Shown here: positions 53,762 through 62,342 of the stretch, one piece after another
How positions within the stretch are numbered: position 1 is the first letter of the stretch
How the letters are laid out: the number at the start of each line of letters is the position of its first letter
Assembly: GCF_900182705.1 (NCBI RefSeq)
Contig: NZ_FXTP01000011.1
Coordinates: 120,833 to 184,832, forward strand
Reading direction: 5' to 3'
DNA: 64,000 nt
Origin: Gracilimonas mengyeensis
GTDB taxonomy: Bacteria > Bacteroidota > Rhodothermia > Balneolales > Balneolaceae
The notes under the pieces: generated by a model
Seen by the model: only the letters and a program-made list of their open reading frames with translations
Told to the model about the DNA's origin: nothing
The model's database searches: none
Made by a program: the position numbers and the translations under genes

Positions 53762-53985
53762 ACTCTTTTCCCCGGATTAAAATAATGCGTTACGATGGAA
53801 AATCTGCCAGGTTGCTACGGTGCTTATAATTTTTCCTGTTCTTTTTAGGATTTGTACTTTTTTTCAAACGTTTGAACCATGATTTTCAGAATGAGCAGGA
53901 TTTATAAGATTTCTGTTCCCTTGTTTCACCTCAGTGATCTTTTCAGTCTTTAGCGAAGCGGTGACTGGAAAGCGTAAGCCCCGGA

Positions 53986-54529
53986 AGTCTCTGACTTCCA
54001 TTAGGAGCAATATTAACTAATCAGTATGACACAAGTCAGAGACTTGCCACAATGGTGCTTTTAAGTCAGCGCTCGGCAGGTATCTATTTCTTTAATTCTG
54101 CATTTTTTGCTCGCTGAGGAGTATCGGGATTTTACCCAATTTCTCTTCCGTTATAACTCCAGTACAACTCCAGTATAAGTCCAGTACAACTCCAGTTAAC
54201 CAGGCTTCAGAAATAGCGCGGTACTGAAGGGGTATTGGACTTGTAATGTAGCGTGAGCTTAGACACATATCAGGCTTGCCCCGTCCCCTTCTCAACGTCT
54301 GTTTTTGTGGCTTTGATTTGATGGAAGGATAAAATCAACAGGAAGCTAAAATGCCAGTTGCCACTCTCTCGGACCGGGTGGTCCGGATTGGCATTCCCAA
54401 CGGGGTTGTTGGGAACGAGTACAAGTCTCTGACTTCCAGAAGGAGCAATATTAACTAATCAGTATGACGCAAGTCAGAGGCTTGCCCCACTGGTACTTTA
54501 AATAAGCGCTCGGCGGACATCTATTTATT
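53986..54529. repeat. R5 direct repeats with an 11-bp tandem repeat between them
   Basis: A unit of about 105 bp at 53986-54089 (AGTCTCTGACTTCC...AAGTCAGAGACTT, itself palindromic) recurs at 54423-54529, with AGGAGCAATATTAACTAATC unchanged in both. Between them, at 54154-54199, AACTCCAGTAC-type units repeat four times at 11-bp intervals. No gene is supported in 53762-54885. R7 lies at 53871-53915 and an inverted R2 at 54559-54753. Confidence 0.65.
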
Positions 54530-54558
54530 GGTCCCAGTTCCCGGTTAAAAACCCTGCA

Positions 54559-54753
54559 CTTTAGTATTCCGAAAAAGTCCAATGGCTAAAATCATGGAGT
54601 CATTCAGAGGCTACTGCTGAAGAACCTGAGCCAGAACATGCTTACCGACTTGCCATTGATGATCGCGTGTGATTCACTGGTGATGGTTTTCAAGAAGTAG
54701 GAGGTGTGGAGCTTTGCAAAATGCAAGGTCCTTCGCCATTAGGCTCTGGATGA
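54559..54753. repeat. R2 dispersed repeat, inverted copy
   Basis: This 195-bp copy of the 43535-43740 repeat is in the opposite orientation, sharing GCTTTGCAAAATGCAAGGTC and TAAAATCATGGAGTCATTCA. The internal indels are small. As an inverted pair 11 kb apart, the two could mediate inversion of the segment holding the peptidase genes. Confidence 0.7.
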
Positions 54754-54885
54754 CCGGGATGGTGGAGAAGAACGGGACTTTCAGGCCCCAGTCAATCCCC
54801 TGCACTTTCGGTGCAGGATGGTTTAGTTAGTTCTACATTTTACCCGCTGTAAGACTTGAAAGATCGCTGGTTCATCATAAACCCA

Positions 54886-56066
54886 CTAAAAACCCTCAAG
54901 CTCACCTACCCTTATCGCCCGATCCTCTTTATGATCAACAAAATAGAACCGGTCTTTTTCGTCCATCCATATAGCAGGATGATGTCCCTCAAAAAAGATA
55001 GGTTTATATGAATGTTGATTTCATCGAAAGGACCCGTCCCGATCAAATCGCCATCCGGGTTAAAAACCTCAATCATGGTTTGTATTGAATCCTGATCCAC
55101 CATTCTTTGACCACTGAAGTGAAGTACCTTTCCATCACTCATTTCTATCAACCCAATGCTATAGCTATTGATTATGCCACTCCCTCTCTGTTCTTCTCCC
55201 GTCCCATCAAAGTATTGAAAAAGCATACTCATACTTCCCTCTGCATCAGGTTCTACGGCTTCTTCCCAATGTATATGCCCCTCAAAAGTATCCACAATGA
55301 TCCATTTATTGTCTGAGTTTTCAAATTTATAAATTTTCCCATTATACATAGCAGGAGCATACAAAAAGCCACCCTCGCCTGTTTTTACAAAATGTCCGCT
55401 ACTCATCCTAGTGTTTATTAATTCAACAAACTCAGAATTGGCTTCTGGTGACAGCTCCTCAAACTTCCCAAAAGAATCAATATGATCTTCAAATGAGTTA
55501 CTGTACCTATGAAACACGTACTTCCGGTAATTCTCAGGGTCATCAAGGCCAATTCTCCTGGGCTTTTTTAGCATGATATTATCTCCGTTAGCCGCCTGGA
55601 AAAACTTTTCCGTCCATACTACCCCCGATACAGGGGGCGTGTATTCCGAGAGGATCTCACCTTCTTTAGAAAACCACGTAAGGCGTTGCAATTCCAAATC
55701 AAGTGCCACAATTTCTTCTTTATTCGTGAAATTAAACTTAGGTCCCGTGGGGAACTCGCCTGGCCCTCTGCCCACCCGACCAATGGACCGGATATATTTG
55801 CCCTGAGGACTGAATACCATGATTGTTCTTTGCAGGCCTTCCGCAATATAGATGTTTTGGTCCGCATCCGTACGTATCTGTTACGGGGAAGGCATGAAAT
55901 ACTCTGCATCGGGCCCCGGATCTCCCTCAATCCTGAAGGATTCCTTGAAGGTGATCGACAACTCTTTGGGCTCCGGATTCAATGTAAAGCCGGTTACAAT
56001 GATAAGCAGGACGCATAATGCCGTCCAAATTTTCCGGGGATGAGAAGAGTGGTGTGTTAGCTTCAT
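54886..56066 (-). pseudogene. Broken six-bladed beta-propeller protein gene
   Basis: Reading on the minus strand from ATG 56066, a signal peptide (ALCVLLIIVTGFTLNPEP) leads into EYFMPSP and then an in-frame TAA at 55881-55883. The same frame continues after the stop with QIRTDADQNIYIAEGLQRTI and a propeller (GRVGRGPGEFP and similar blades, typical of the NHL/6-bladed DUF4934 family). Near 55000 the frame changes: a run of six T (TATCTTTTTTGAGG) needs one more T to restore a sensible end (FFEGHHPAIWMDEKDRFYFV to a TAG at 54886-54888). Two independent lesions make a pseudogene likely. The intact protein would be about 393 residues. The piece 54912-55820 may still be translated. Confidence 0.75.
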
Positions 56067-56247
56067 AGTATGTGATCTTGACTGTTATTAAGTGTAGGTA
56101 CATGTAGAAAAACAGAAGGAAGCCAGGTCGACTGTTTTATTACTCTTTTGACCAAGTTGGTCGTGTACATTCCCGAGGGAATTTTCGTAGATGAGGCAGA
56201 GCCTCCAAATGGCATTACGGAGCAGAGCGCGTAACGAGGACAAAACC

Positions 56248-56619
56248 TTAGTTCACGGTTATTTCTATGTTGATGTGTTTGATGTTGGTGTTTGGGCTCT
56301 CCCCGTCCGATCCCGTGGCAAGTTTGAGTTCTACTTCATCGGTGCCTTTAAACCCGCTTTCCGGTTTATACCGGTACACTGCTTCCCAATCCGTGCTCGA
56401 ATCACGGAGCATCGTACTGATTTCATAATGCTCCGGCTGTTGTACGATGGTAGCCCCTTCTTCATCTCCCGAGATCCCCGTTTGATATTCAAACACTTCG
56501 GAAGGATTGATCGATACCCTTATTGTTTCTTCGTTAACATTTGAATCGGTTGCATTCTGACAGCCGACTAAAAGAAGAAGCAACACCACAGTGCTACAAA
56601 TGATATTTAATGTTTTCAT
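56248..56619 (-). CDS. Small lipoprotein of unknown function
   Basis: The 123-residue protein has a lipoprotein signal peptide (MKTLNIICSTVVLLLLLVGC, Cys20). A short Asn/Asp-rich linker and one beta-sandwich-like domain with SGISGDEEGATIV-type turns follow (VYRYKPESGFKGTDEVELKL resembles a cadherin/Big-type strand pair). No specific family is recognised. The 5' end and upstream sequence are duplicated at 57796-57880, upstream of the next gene. Confidence 0.65.
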   Translation of the reverse strand: MKTLNIICSTVVLLLLLVGCQNATDSNVNEETIRVSINPSEVFEYQTGISGDEEGATIVQQPEHYEISTMLRDSSTDWEAVYRYKPESGFKGTDEVELKLATGSDGESPNTNIKHINIEITVN

Positions 56620-56674
56620 GATTGAATCTCTATTTTTATATAACTAAAGGATCGTAGACAACCGTTTCAAGTAA

Positions 56675-57799
56675 TTAGCGTTTGTTTTCTAAACTATCTA
56701 CCAAATCAATTTTAGTGCCGCCCTCCAACAATATGTAATTTGAGGAAAGCTCACCCTCTGCTGACCATTGCCAGAATTTGAAGACTTTCGTTGTGTCTTT
56801 TGGGTAATACTTCCATTCCTTTTCCTTAGCTCCTGATTCAAAAAATTCTGTGGTTCGAATATCGTTATAGTTGTCTGCATTTGAAATTGCGATAGAGCGT
56901 ATAGCCCCAGATGGATAATAGTTGGTTTTTATGTATTCATTTGTGCTCCCGTTTATTTTTATAACGTACTCCAACTCACCATCAAAATCGTATTTCGTAT
57001 TTTGAAGCATGTTTCCTTTGTCATCAAAAATTCTTACATGCTGAACCAGTCCTGTAAATTCTGAGTAGTAATAACAGGTATCAATGGGATGACCATTTGC
57101 ATATTGATACTCTCTTTTAATACGGCCCCTTCGGTCATACCATATGGATGGCCCTTCCCTTTCACCCTGTTTATAACTTTCGGCAATCATAACTTGCCCA
57201 TTTGGGTAATAAATAGTTTTCTGCCCATCAGGTAGTCCATTCTCGAAGGATTGTTCTATTTCTATTTCACCATTAGGATAATACGTCCGTTTAATTCCAT
57301 CTTCTATTGTCTCGGTAGCGACTTCATGCTCATAGATTTCCCTCAATAAGGAAAGTTCTTTAATCCCTCTTTTATATTGCCAGTCTTTTTCACCAGAAGC
57401 CGTGGCATACTGTTTTGAAAAAGTACAGAAACCGGTTCTCAGGTTTTTATTTCGATCTAAATAGGCAAAAACCACCCACTTTTCATTCGTAGATATTCCA
57501 ATATCACAAGATGTTATTGTGGTCCCAATATCAGAATGACCGCCATTAACAAGAATCGTATTTCTCAGGCCTCCCTTAAACAATTCTAAAATGGTAAAAT
57601 CAGCCTGATAAAATAAATCGTGCTCATTTACTTTAGAAATACCGGATTTATAAATGGAGTCGACCTTAACGAAAGCTATAAATTGATACCTTTTCAGATC
57701 TTCTTTCGTCTTGAATTCGTAGGGGCCTCCACAGGTACACGCCCATGCTTGCAGTGGAAGTACTAATGCTAATATTATAAGTACGATTGATTGCTTCAT
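56675..57799 (-). CDS. Secreted NTR-like plus MORN-repeat protein
   Basis: The 374-residue protein has a signal peptide ending AWA and a mature start at CTCGG (Cys21, Cys23). This is the opening of netrin/TIMP-like domains, running to about residue 140, with further cysteines (TSCDIG, GFCTF). The C-terminal half has MORN_2/YwqK-type repeats (YYPNGEIEIEQSFENGLPDG, YYPNGQVMIAESYKQGEREG, WYDRRGRIKREYQYANGHP), which are beta-hairpins often found in toxin-neutralising or envelope proteins. The start overlaps the stop of a 23-codon leader ORF (ATGA). The function is unknown; periplasmic or surface location is likely. A lipobox reading of the signal (AWAC) is also possible. Confidence 0.75.
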   Translation of the reverse strand: MKQSIVLIILALVLPLQAWACTCGGPYEFKTKEDLKRYQFIAFVKVDSIYKSGISKVNEHDLFYQADFTILELFKGGLRNTILVNGGHSDIGTTITSCDIGISTNEKWVVFAYLDRNKNLRTGFCTFSKQYATASGEKDWQYKRGIKELSLLREIYEHEVATETIEDGIKRTYYPNGEIEIEQSFENGLPDGQKTIYYPNGQVMIAESYKQGEREGPSIWYDRRGRIKREYQYANGHPIDTCYYYSEFTGLVQHVRIFDDKGNMLQNTKYDFDGELEYVIKINGSTNEYIKTNYYPSGAIRSIAISNADNYNDIRTTEFFESGAKEKEWKYYPKDTTKVFKFWQWSAEGELSSNYILLEGGTKIDLVDSLENKR

Positions 57800-57867
57800 T
57801 CTTTCGCTGTTAGCTTAGGTTTAAGAAGCAACACTTTTGTGCTACAACCGATATTCAATATTTTCAT
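57796..57867 (-). pseudogene. Truncated duplicate of the lipoprotein 5' end, now a leader ORF
   Basis: The minus strand encodes 23 residues beginning MKILNIGCSTKVLLL, clearly a copy of the start of the lipoprotein at 56619 (MKTLNIICSTVVLLL). The 5' flank AGAGATTCAATCATGAAAA is also shared. The copy ends in TGA overlapping the ATG of the 374-residue gene (ATGA). So a duplication left a fragment that may act as a translationally coupled leader peptide. It is too short to be a functional lipoprotein. Confidence 0.6.
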
Positions 57868-57951
57868 GATTGAATCTCTCTTTTTTAAGCGTAATGGTTC
57901 AGAGCAAATATATTTATAAGGAGGCAGAGCACCGTAAAGAAAATAAGAAGT

Positions 57952-58491
57952 TTAATCCTTTGCTAACCATAGTCGTTTCTTTAATCTCACACCATAAAAA
58001 ACTATTACAATAGTAAGCAATATTGACAAACAAGAAATTATGGCTACTATTTTCGTTTCTAAGTCAAACCGATAAATGCTGTAATAAGCTATAAAAATGC
58101 AGATTAGTTGGGTACCTATAAATAAACCTCCCGATGATAATGTATCATAAATGAATAATTTATTATTAAGCTTTTCAAAAGATTGAGAAGCTAGAAAAGT
58201 CTCGTACCCCTTTTTATTCCTATATGGGCCTTCAATATGTAACCGTATATACTCGGATAACTTAAATATCTCTTTCAAATTGTATGTCCATCCAGATGCT
58301 AGAAAAAGAATAAAAACAGGATATATTAACAGTATAAATGAGAATCCACTTATACTGTGATCAAGTGTTATTATTGTAGCTGCTCCACTAATATTTAAAA
58401 TTGCAAAGAGATGCCGACGCCTTGACCTCATAAAAATTTCATCTTTCAAAGATGCATATTCTGCTACTATTAGTTCTTTTTCAATATCCAT
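57952..58491 (-). CDS. Hypothetical membrane protein with four helices
   Basis: This 179-residue protein has two pairs of transmembrane helices (about 27-70: LFAILNISGAATIITLDHSI, then FILLIYPVFILFLASGWTYN; and about 120-170: GLFIGTQLICIFIAYYSIY, then IISCLSILLTIVIVFYGVRL). Basic clusters lie at both ends. The region is visibly more AT-rich than neighbouring genes, with many ATA and TTA codons, which suggests recent acquisition. I do not recognise a family. The gene stands alone and is preceded by about 290 bp without a gene before the R1 repeat. Confidence 0.6.
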   Translation of the reverse strand: MDIEKELIVAEYASLKDEIFMRSRRRHLFAILNISGAATIITLDHSISGFSFILLIYPVFILFLASGWTYNLKEIFKLSEYIRLHIEGPYRNKKGYETFLASQSFEKLNNKLFIYDTLSSGGLFIGTQLICIFIAYYSIYRFDLETKIVAIISCLSILLTIVIVFYGVRLKKRLWLAKD

Positions 58492-58781
58492 TATAGGTCC
58501 GTAGATAATGATTCTTAACGCTATATAAGCGATAATTCAGAAAAGGCATTCTCCAACTTCCCGAAAACACTTTATCCTAAAATAGCATCTTAACCCATTA
58601 TTTCAACTCCGTTAAGCCACAAATGCGTTAGAAGGCTCTAACCTATCATCCAAAAAGTCGCGATCTTTTTTAAGAAAGAGACTACTCCTTCCGACGAAAC
58701 GATCTCCATAAACAGTGCTCAGAGGCATTACCCGGGAAATTGCCACAGGTTGTGCTCCTCTGTCACTGCAGCATTCGCAAT

Positions 58782-59177
58782 TGTAGATGTTAGATAATTC
58801 GCTCACAAAAGTTACTTAAGAAAACCCCGAATGGGGTCAAACAACAATAGCCCCGGGTAAGCCTGTTCAGGCTTACCCGCTTGCGGGGGAGCAAACAGGC
58901 GCAACCCGGGGTGCATAAAAAAAGAGCCCAAGCTTCGCCCCGTTGACAGGTGGGATATTCTTGCCTTGCGAAGCTTTGGCAATCAATCCCCATAGGATCT
59001 GGTTGCCCAACCCTCGGTAGATATTTCTATCTCAAAATCATACGCGCCTCGGGTTCCCCTATGTGAGTTAGACAACCCAGGGCTGCATCCACTTGCGTGG
59101 ATTTACCCTGGGCTATTCATGTTTGTCCCCATTCGGGGACAGCCAGAAAATTGGCCGCAAATTATCTAACATCTACA
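58782..59177. repeat. R1 element, full-length copy with perfect 18-bp terminal inverted repeats
   Basis: The 396-bp element begins TGTAGATGTTAGATAATT and ends AATTATCTAACATCTACA, exact inverse complements. The interior shares the nested palindromes of the copy at 27974: AGCCCCGGGTAAGCC/AACCCGGGG, AAGCTTCGCCCC/GCGAAGCTTTGGC, and AACCCAGGG/ACCCTGGGCT. No reading frame is conserved as a protein, and no target-site duplication is obvious. It probably folds into a large multi-stem RNA or cruciform. Confidence 0.85.
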
Positions 59178-59286
59178 GCAATGACGGGTTTTATATCAAA
59201 CTCGCGTCAAACTAATTCAGTGGCTAATGAAACTTATCCCCGTTATTTTTCGTCTTGCTTAGGTCAACCTTTTAGATTTTTTTGCT

Positions 59287-60198
59287 ATGGGACCCAAACA
59301 AAGCTACCACAACTACTCTTTCGAAGACGAGATTAATGGCGACATAGAATACGATCCAAACTTTGATTTGGACGAATATGTCCGCCACCAAAGCCAAGCC
59401 AAAGCCCAACAGGCTCCTACCAAACACAAGGGCGATTCCCAGTTCAAAAATGCCGCGCTGATATTGATGGTTATTGCCGCGGCCTTTCTTTGGGCCAATG
59501 ACTGGAGCGTAAGTCAAGCCTGGAACAGCGTGTTTGGGGGCGAGGAAGTGGCCACCGCTCCCTCATTTGATATCGAAGTCCCTCCTATCCCCGAAGTGGA
59601 GATACCGGATGTACCCGCCCCGCCCGTCCCTCCGGTATCCGGAGCTGAAGCAGGCATGGTGGATTACCTGAGAGCACTGAATGAAGCAGGCCTTGCCGAT
59701 GAATTCTCCAGCTCCGGCAGTGTGGCCTTATACCGAACCGGTGTTCCCATCGATTACCTGATACAAATGAATGATGCCGGTTACCTGGATGAATTCTCAT
59801 ACTCGGCCCTCATTGGTTTGTACAACGGCGGGGTTACCATAGAGTATCTCGATGACTTCCAAAGCAGTGGCTTACTGGATGAGTTTTCCTATTCTGCACT
59901 CATCGGACTCTATAATGGCGGCGTTACAACCAGCTATATTCAGGATCTGCAAGCCGCCGGTTATCTCGATGACTTTTCCTATTCCGCCATCATTGGCCTG
60001 TACAACGGTGGCGTAACCATCGATTACCTGGATACTTTAAGAGACAACGACTACCTGGGTGAGTTCTCTTACTCAGCTATCATCGGCCTCTACAATTCCG
60101 GGGTTCCCGTTGAATATATCAACCAGCTACGTGATAACGGCCTGCTCGAAAACATGAGTTACAGCGATATCATCATGACGCATAGTGCGGATAATTAG
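59287..60198 (+). CDS. Membrane protein with tandem 30-residue repeats
   Basis: The 303-residue protein has an acidic N-terminal region (1-55), one transmembrane helix at about 58-74 (AALILMVIAAAFLWAN) and a Pro/Val-rich stalk (VPPIPEVEIPDVPAPPVPPV). Five to six tandem repeats of exactly 30 residues then run from about 125 to the end. The repeat reads YL-x-x-L-x-x-x-G-[YL]-LDEFSYSAIIGLYNGGVT, and four copies are nearly identical. Similar but shorter helical repeats occur in proteins associated with BlaR-type regulators. The repeats probably form a helical solenoid for protein contacts. The single helix suggests that the repeats face the periplasm. No partner gene is adjacent; repeats flank it on both sides. 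Confidence 0.75.
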   Translation: MGPKQSYHNYSFEDEINGDIEYDPNFDLDEYVRHQSQAKAQQAPTKHKGDSQFKNAALILMVIAAAFLWANDWSVSQAWNSVFGGEEVATAPSFDIEVPPIPEVEIPDVPAPPVPPVSGAEAGMVDYLRALNEAGLADEFSSSGSVALYRTGVPIDYLIQMNDAGYLDEFSYSALIGLYNGGVTIEYLDDFQSSGLLDEFSYSALIGLYNGGVTTSYIQDLQAAGYLDDFSYSAIIGLYNGGVTIDYLDTLRDNDYLGEFSYSAIIGLYNSGVPVEYINQLRDNGLLENMSYSDIIMTHSADN

Positions 60199-60234
60199 TT
60201 TTTTTGGAGTCAGTGTAGCCTTACAGCCCTCCCT

Positions 60235-60267
60235 GGTTTTTCAGCAGCGCAAGGCTGCTGAAAAACC
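60235..60267 (+). terminator. Perfect 14-bp hairpin after the repeat protein
   Basis: GGTTTTTCAGCAGC-gcaag-GCTGCTGAAAAACC is a perfect 14-bp inverted repeat with a 5-nt loop, 36 bp after the stop. There is no T-run on either side, so it may be a 3'-stabilising hairpin or a repeat unit rather than a classic terminator. Confidence 0.45.
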
Positions 60268-60344
60268 GGTCCCTCCAAAGGGACACAGGTTCCTGGCCTT
60301 TTAATGGCTTTGTACTGCATGTGCCCTCAGAATATTTACAGGCG

Positions 60345-60640
60345 ACCTATCTCTCTTTAGCCTGCTCCGAGCCTTCGGAGGAGAGAGACCGGATTTGGCT
60401 TGCCATAATCCAGAGAGAGGGCCTGAGTGTATCAATACCCTTTTTCTCGAAGTCCCCAGATGGAAACAACAGAAAATAGCAGCGGGTTGAACAGCCATTG
60501 CTTTGGAGATAGATTGCCAAAGCTTCGTTTTATAATATGCCCCAATTCACCTCTCGGGCGAAGCTTGTTATTTTCGTTTTCAGAACCCCCGACTGAAGTC
60601 GGGGGCTGGATGTTAGACCCTTTCAGAGTTATTATCATTA
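60345..60640. repeat. Repeat fragments before the nfeD operon
   Basis: The gap 60199-60893 has no gene. It holds TCTCTCTTTAGCCTGCTCCG with an inverted partner GGAGAGAGACC, and an inverted internal fragment of element R1 (about 60505-60640, with TTGCCAAAGCTTCG and GGGCGAAGCTTGTT). A palindrome ACCCCCGACTGAAGTCGGGGG follows near 60585. These look like decayed mobile repeats. Confidence 0.5.
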
Positions 60641-60893
60641 TTAGAACTAAACTCCACACGAAGTGCAAAATATGCAGCTATCTGGCGCTGACCGTTTGAC
60701 AAACGCTCACTTGGTTACCCTTCACCCCCAACCCATTCCGTTACCCAAGTGAAGTCCTTCAGGGCTTCACGTAAAAAAGGGTTCCATAAAACATATTCTC
60801 TCTTATAAACCGTGAATAAAAAGCATATCCAAGCAGATTTTTTGTCCGTAATTCCCTATCTATACAAAAACATAAACTGTTGGTACAATTGTT

Positions 60894-61391
60894 ATGGACG
60901 GAGAACTTCTCACCTGGATTTTCTTAATCGGCGGTATTGTATTGATGCTTCTGGAAACAGTATTACCGGGAGGCGTCGCTTTACTCCTGGGGCTTACCGG
61001 TTTAGGCGTTGGAGCCCTTCGCTGGCTGGGCTTTTTGGAAGATCCTTTCACTGCAATTTTGGTTTGGCTGCTTACTTCCACCACGCTGACCATTGCCATA
61101 CGCCCCTTCATCAACAAGTATTTTAAGGGCGAAACTTCCTTCAAACTGGCGGATGAGGATTACGAAGCCATGGACAAAATTGTGGAAGTAACCGAGCCTA
61201 TCAACGACTTGAACAACGAAGGGCGCATCCGCTTCCAGGGCATCACCTGGCAGGCACGTTCCCTGGATGGAGAGATTCCCGCCGGCACGCAGGTTCGCAT
61301 CAAATACCGCGACAACACTACCTGGATTGTAGAACCGGTGGATTATATCGACTCCTCTAAAAATCAACTTAAAGAATCAAACAAGAACTGA
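60894..61391 (+). CDS. NfeD-like membrane protein
   Basis: The 165-residue protein has three to four transmembrane helices in the first half (LLTWIFLIGGIVLMLLETVL, then GVALLLGLTGLGVGALRWLG and a further helix). A C-terminal soluble OB-fold follows with GRIRFQGITWQARSLDGEIP, then AGTQVRIKYRD, the NfeD C-domain signature. NfeD-like proteins pair with SPFH/stomatin proteins and affect membrane microdomains and protein quality control. It is directly followed by two SPFH genes (gap 1 bp), the expected partners. It lacks the protease domain of long NfeD forms. Confidence 0.9.
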   Translation: MDGELLTWIFLIGGIVLMLLETVLPGGVALLLGLTGLGVGALRWLGFLEDPFTAILVWLLTSTTLTIAIRPFINKYFKGETSFKLADEDYEAMDKIVEVTEPINDLNNEGRIRFQGITWQARSLDGEIPAGTQVRIKYRDNTTWIVEPVDYIDSSKNQLKESNKN

Positions 61392-61392
61392 T

Positions 61393-62331
61393 ATGTGGAC
61401 CACTCTCTTAGTTATTATCGTCTTATCGTATTTTGTGCTTACCCGGCTGTTCCAGATTGTGGAATTCCGGGAGGAAGTTATCCAGGAGCGCCTGGGTAAA
61501 TACAAGAAAACCCTGCAACCCGGCTTTCACTTTTTGATCCCTTTTGTGGATCGTCCCGCCTACAGCCAGGAGATGCGCGAGCAGGTAATTGATGTGCCTT
61601 CCCAAACCTGTATCACCAAAGATAACATTGAAGTGGCGGTGGACGGACTGGTGTACCTAAAAGTAATGAATTCCCACAAAGCCAGTTATGGAACCAGCAA
61701 CTATCAGGCAGCGGCCGTAAACCTGGCCCAAACCACCATGCGTAGTGAAATTGGTAAAATGACGCTGGATGATACTTTCTCGGAACGGGAAAAAATGAAC
61801 GAAAACATCGTGCGGGAAATTGACAAAGCGGCCGATCCCTGGGGCATCAAAGTGCTGCGATATGAAATCAAAAACATCCGTCCTTCCAACGAAATTGTGG
61901 ATACCATGGAGCGGCAGATGGAAGCCGAACGTGAGAAACGGGCAGAAATCACCACCTCCGAAGGACACCGGCAGGCCCTGATCTATGAATCGGAAGGTGA
62001 ACAACAGAGCCAGGTGCTTATCTCTGAAGCCAACCGTCAAAAGCGCATTAACGAGGCCAAAGGTCGGGCCAAAGAAATTGAACTGATTGCAAATGCTACG
62101 GCCAAAGGCATACGACGTGTGGCAGAGGCTATCGAACGTCCCGGCGGCGAACTGGCGGTAAAAACCAAGCTGGTGGAACAATACATCAAACAGTTTGGGC
62201 AAATCATCAAGAAATCCAATGTTTCCGTGCTGCCTACCGAAACAGCTAACCTGAAGACCTTTTTTGAGGGAGTGAGCCAGATCAGCGATCATACCCAAGA
62301 GGCCTCACCAAAAAACAAAACGAATAGTTAA
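61393..62331 (+). CDS. SPFH/stomatin family protein (QmcA-like), first copy
   Basis: The 312-residue protein has an N-terminal membrane segment (LLVIIVLSYFVLTRLF), the SPFH/band-7 domain (about 28-180, with RLGKYKKTLQPGFHFLIPFV) and a coiled-coil C-terminal part. The coiled coil includes MERQMEAEREKRAEITTSEG, then a SEANRQKRINEAKGRAKEIE stretch. Such proteins form large ring-like oligomers in membrane microdomains and act with NfeD, FtsH or rhomboid-like proteases. It begins one base after the nfeD stop and precedes a second SPFH gene by 11 bp. The two paralogues have exactly equal length. Confidence 0.93.
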   Translation: MWTTLLVIIVLSYFVLTRLFQIVEFREEVIQERLGKYKKTLQPGFHFLIPFVDRPAYSQEMREQVIDVPSQTCITKDNIEVAVDGLVYLKVMNSHKASYGTSNYQAAAVNLAQTTMRSEIGKMTLDDTFSEREKMNENIVREIDKAADPWGIKVLRYEIKNIRPSNEIVDTMERQMEAEREKRAEITTSEGHRQALIYESEGEQQSQVLISEANRQKRINEAKGRAKEIELIANATAKGIRRVAEAIERPGGELAVKTKLVEQYIKQFGQIIKKSNVSVLPTETANLKTFFEGVSQISDHTQEASPKNKTNS

Positions 62332-62342
62332 GGAGACCCGTC

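Noticed and set aside
54150..54200. Possible CRISPR array
   Set aside because: Units are 11 bp with no spacers, and no cas genes are present.
54092..54295. A 67-codon minus-strand frame across the 11-bp tandem repeats
   Set aside because: Its only pattern comes from the tandem DNA units; no initiation signal.
58612..58806. A 64-codon minus-strand frame next to the R1 element
   Set aside because: No homology, no ribosome binding site, and its end overlaps the R1 terminal repeat.
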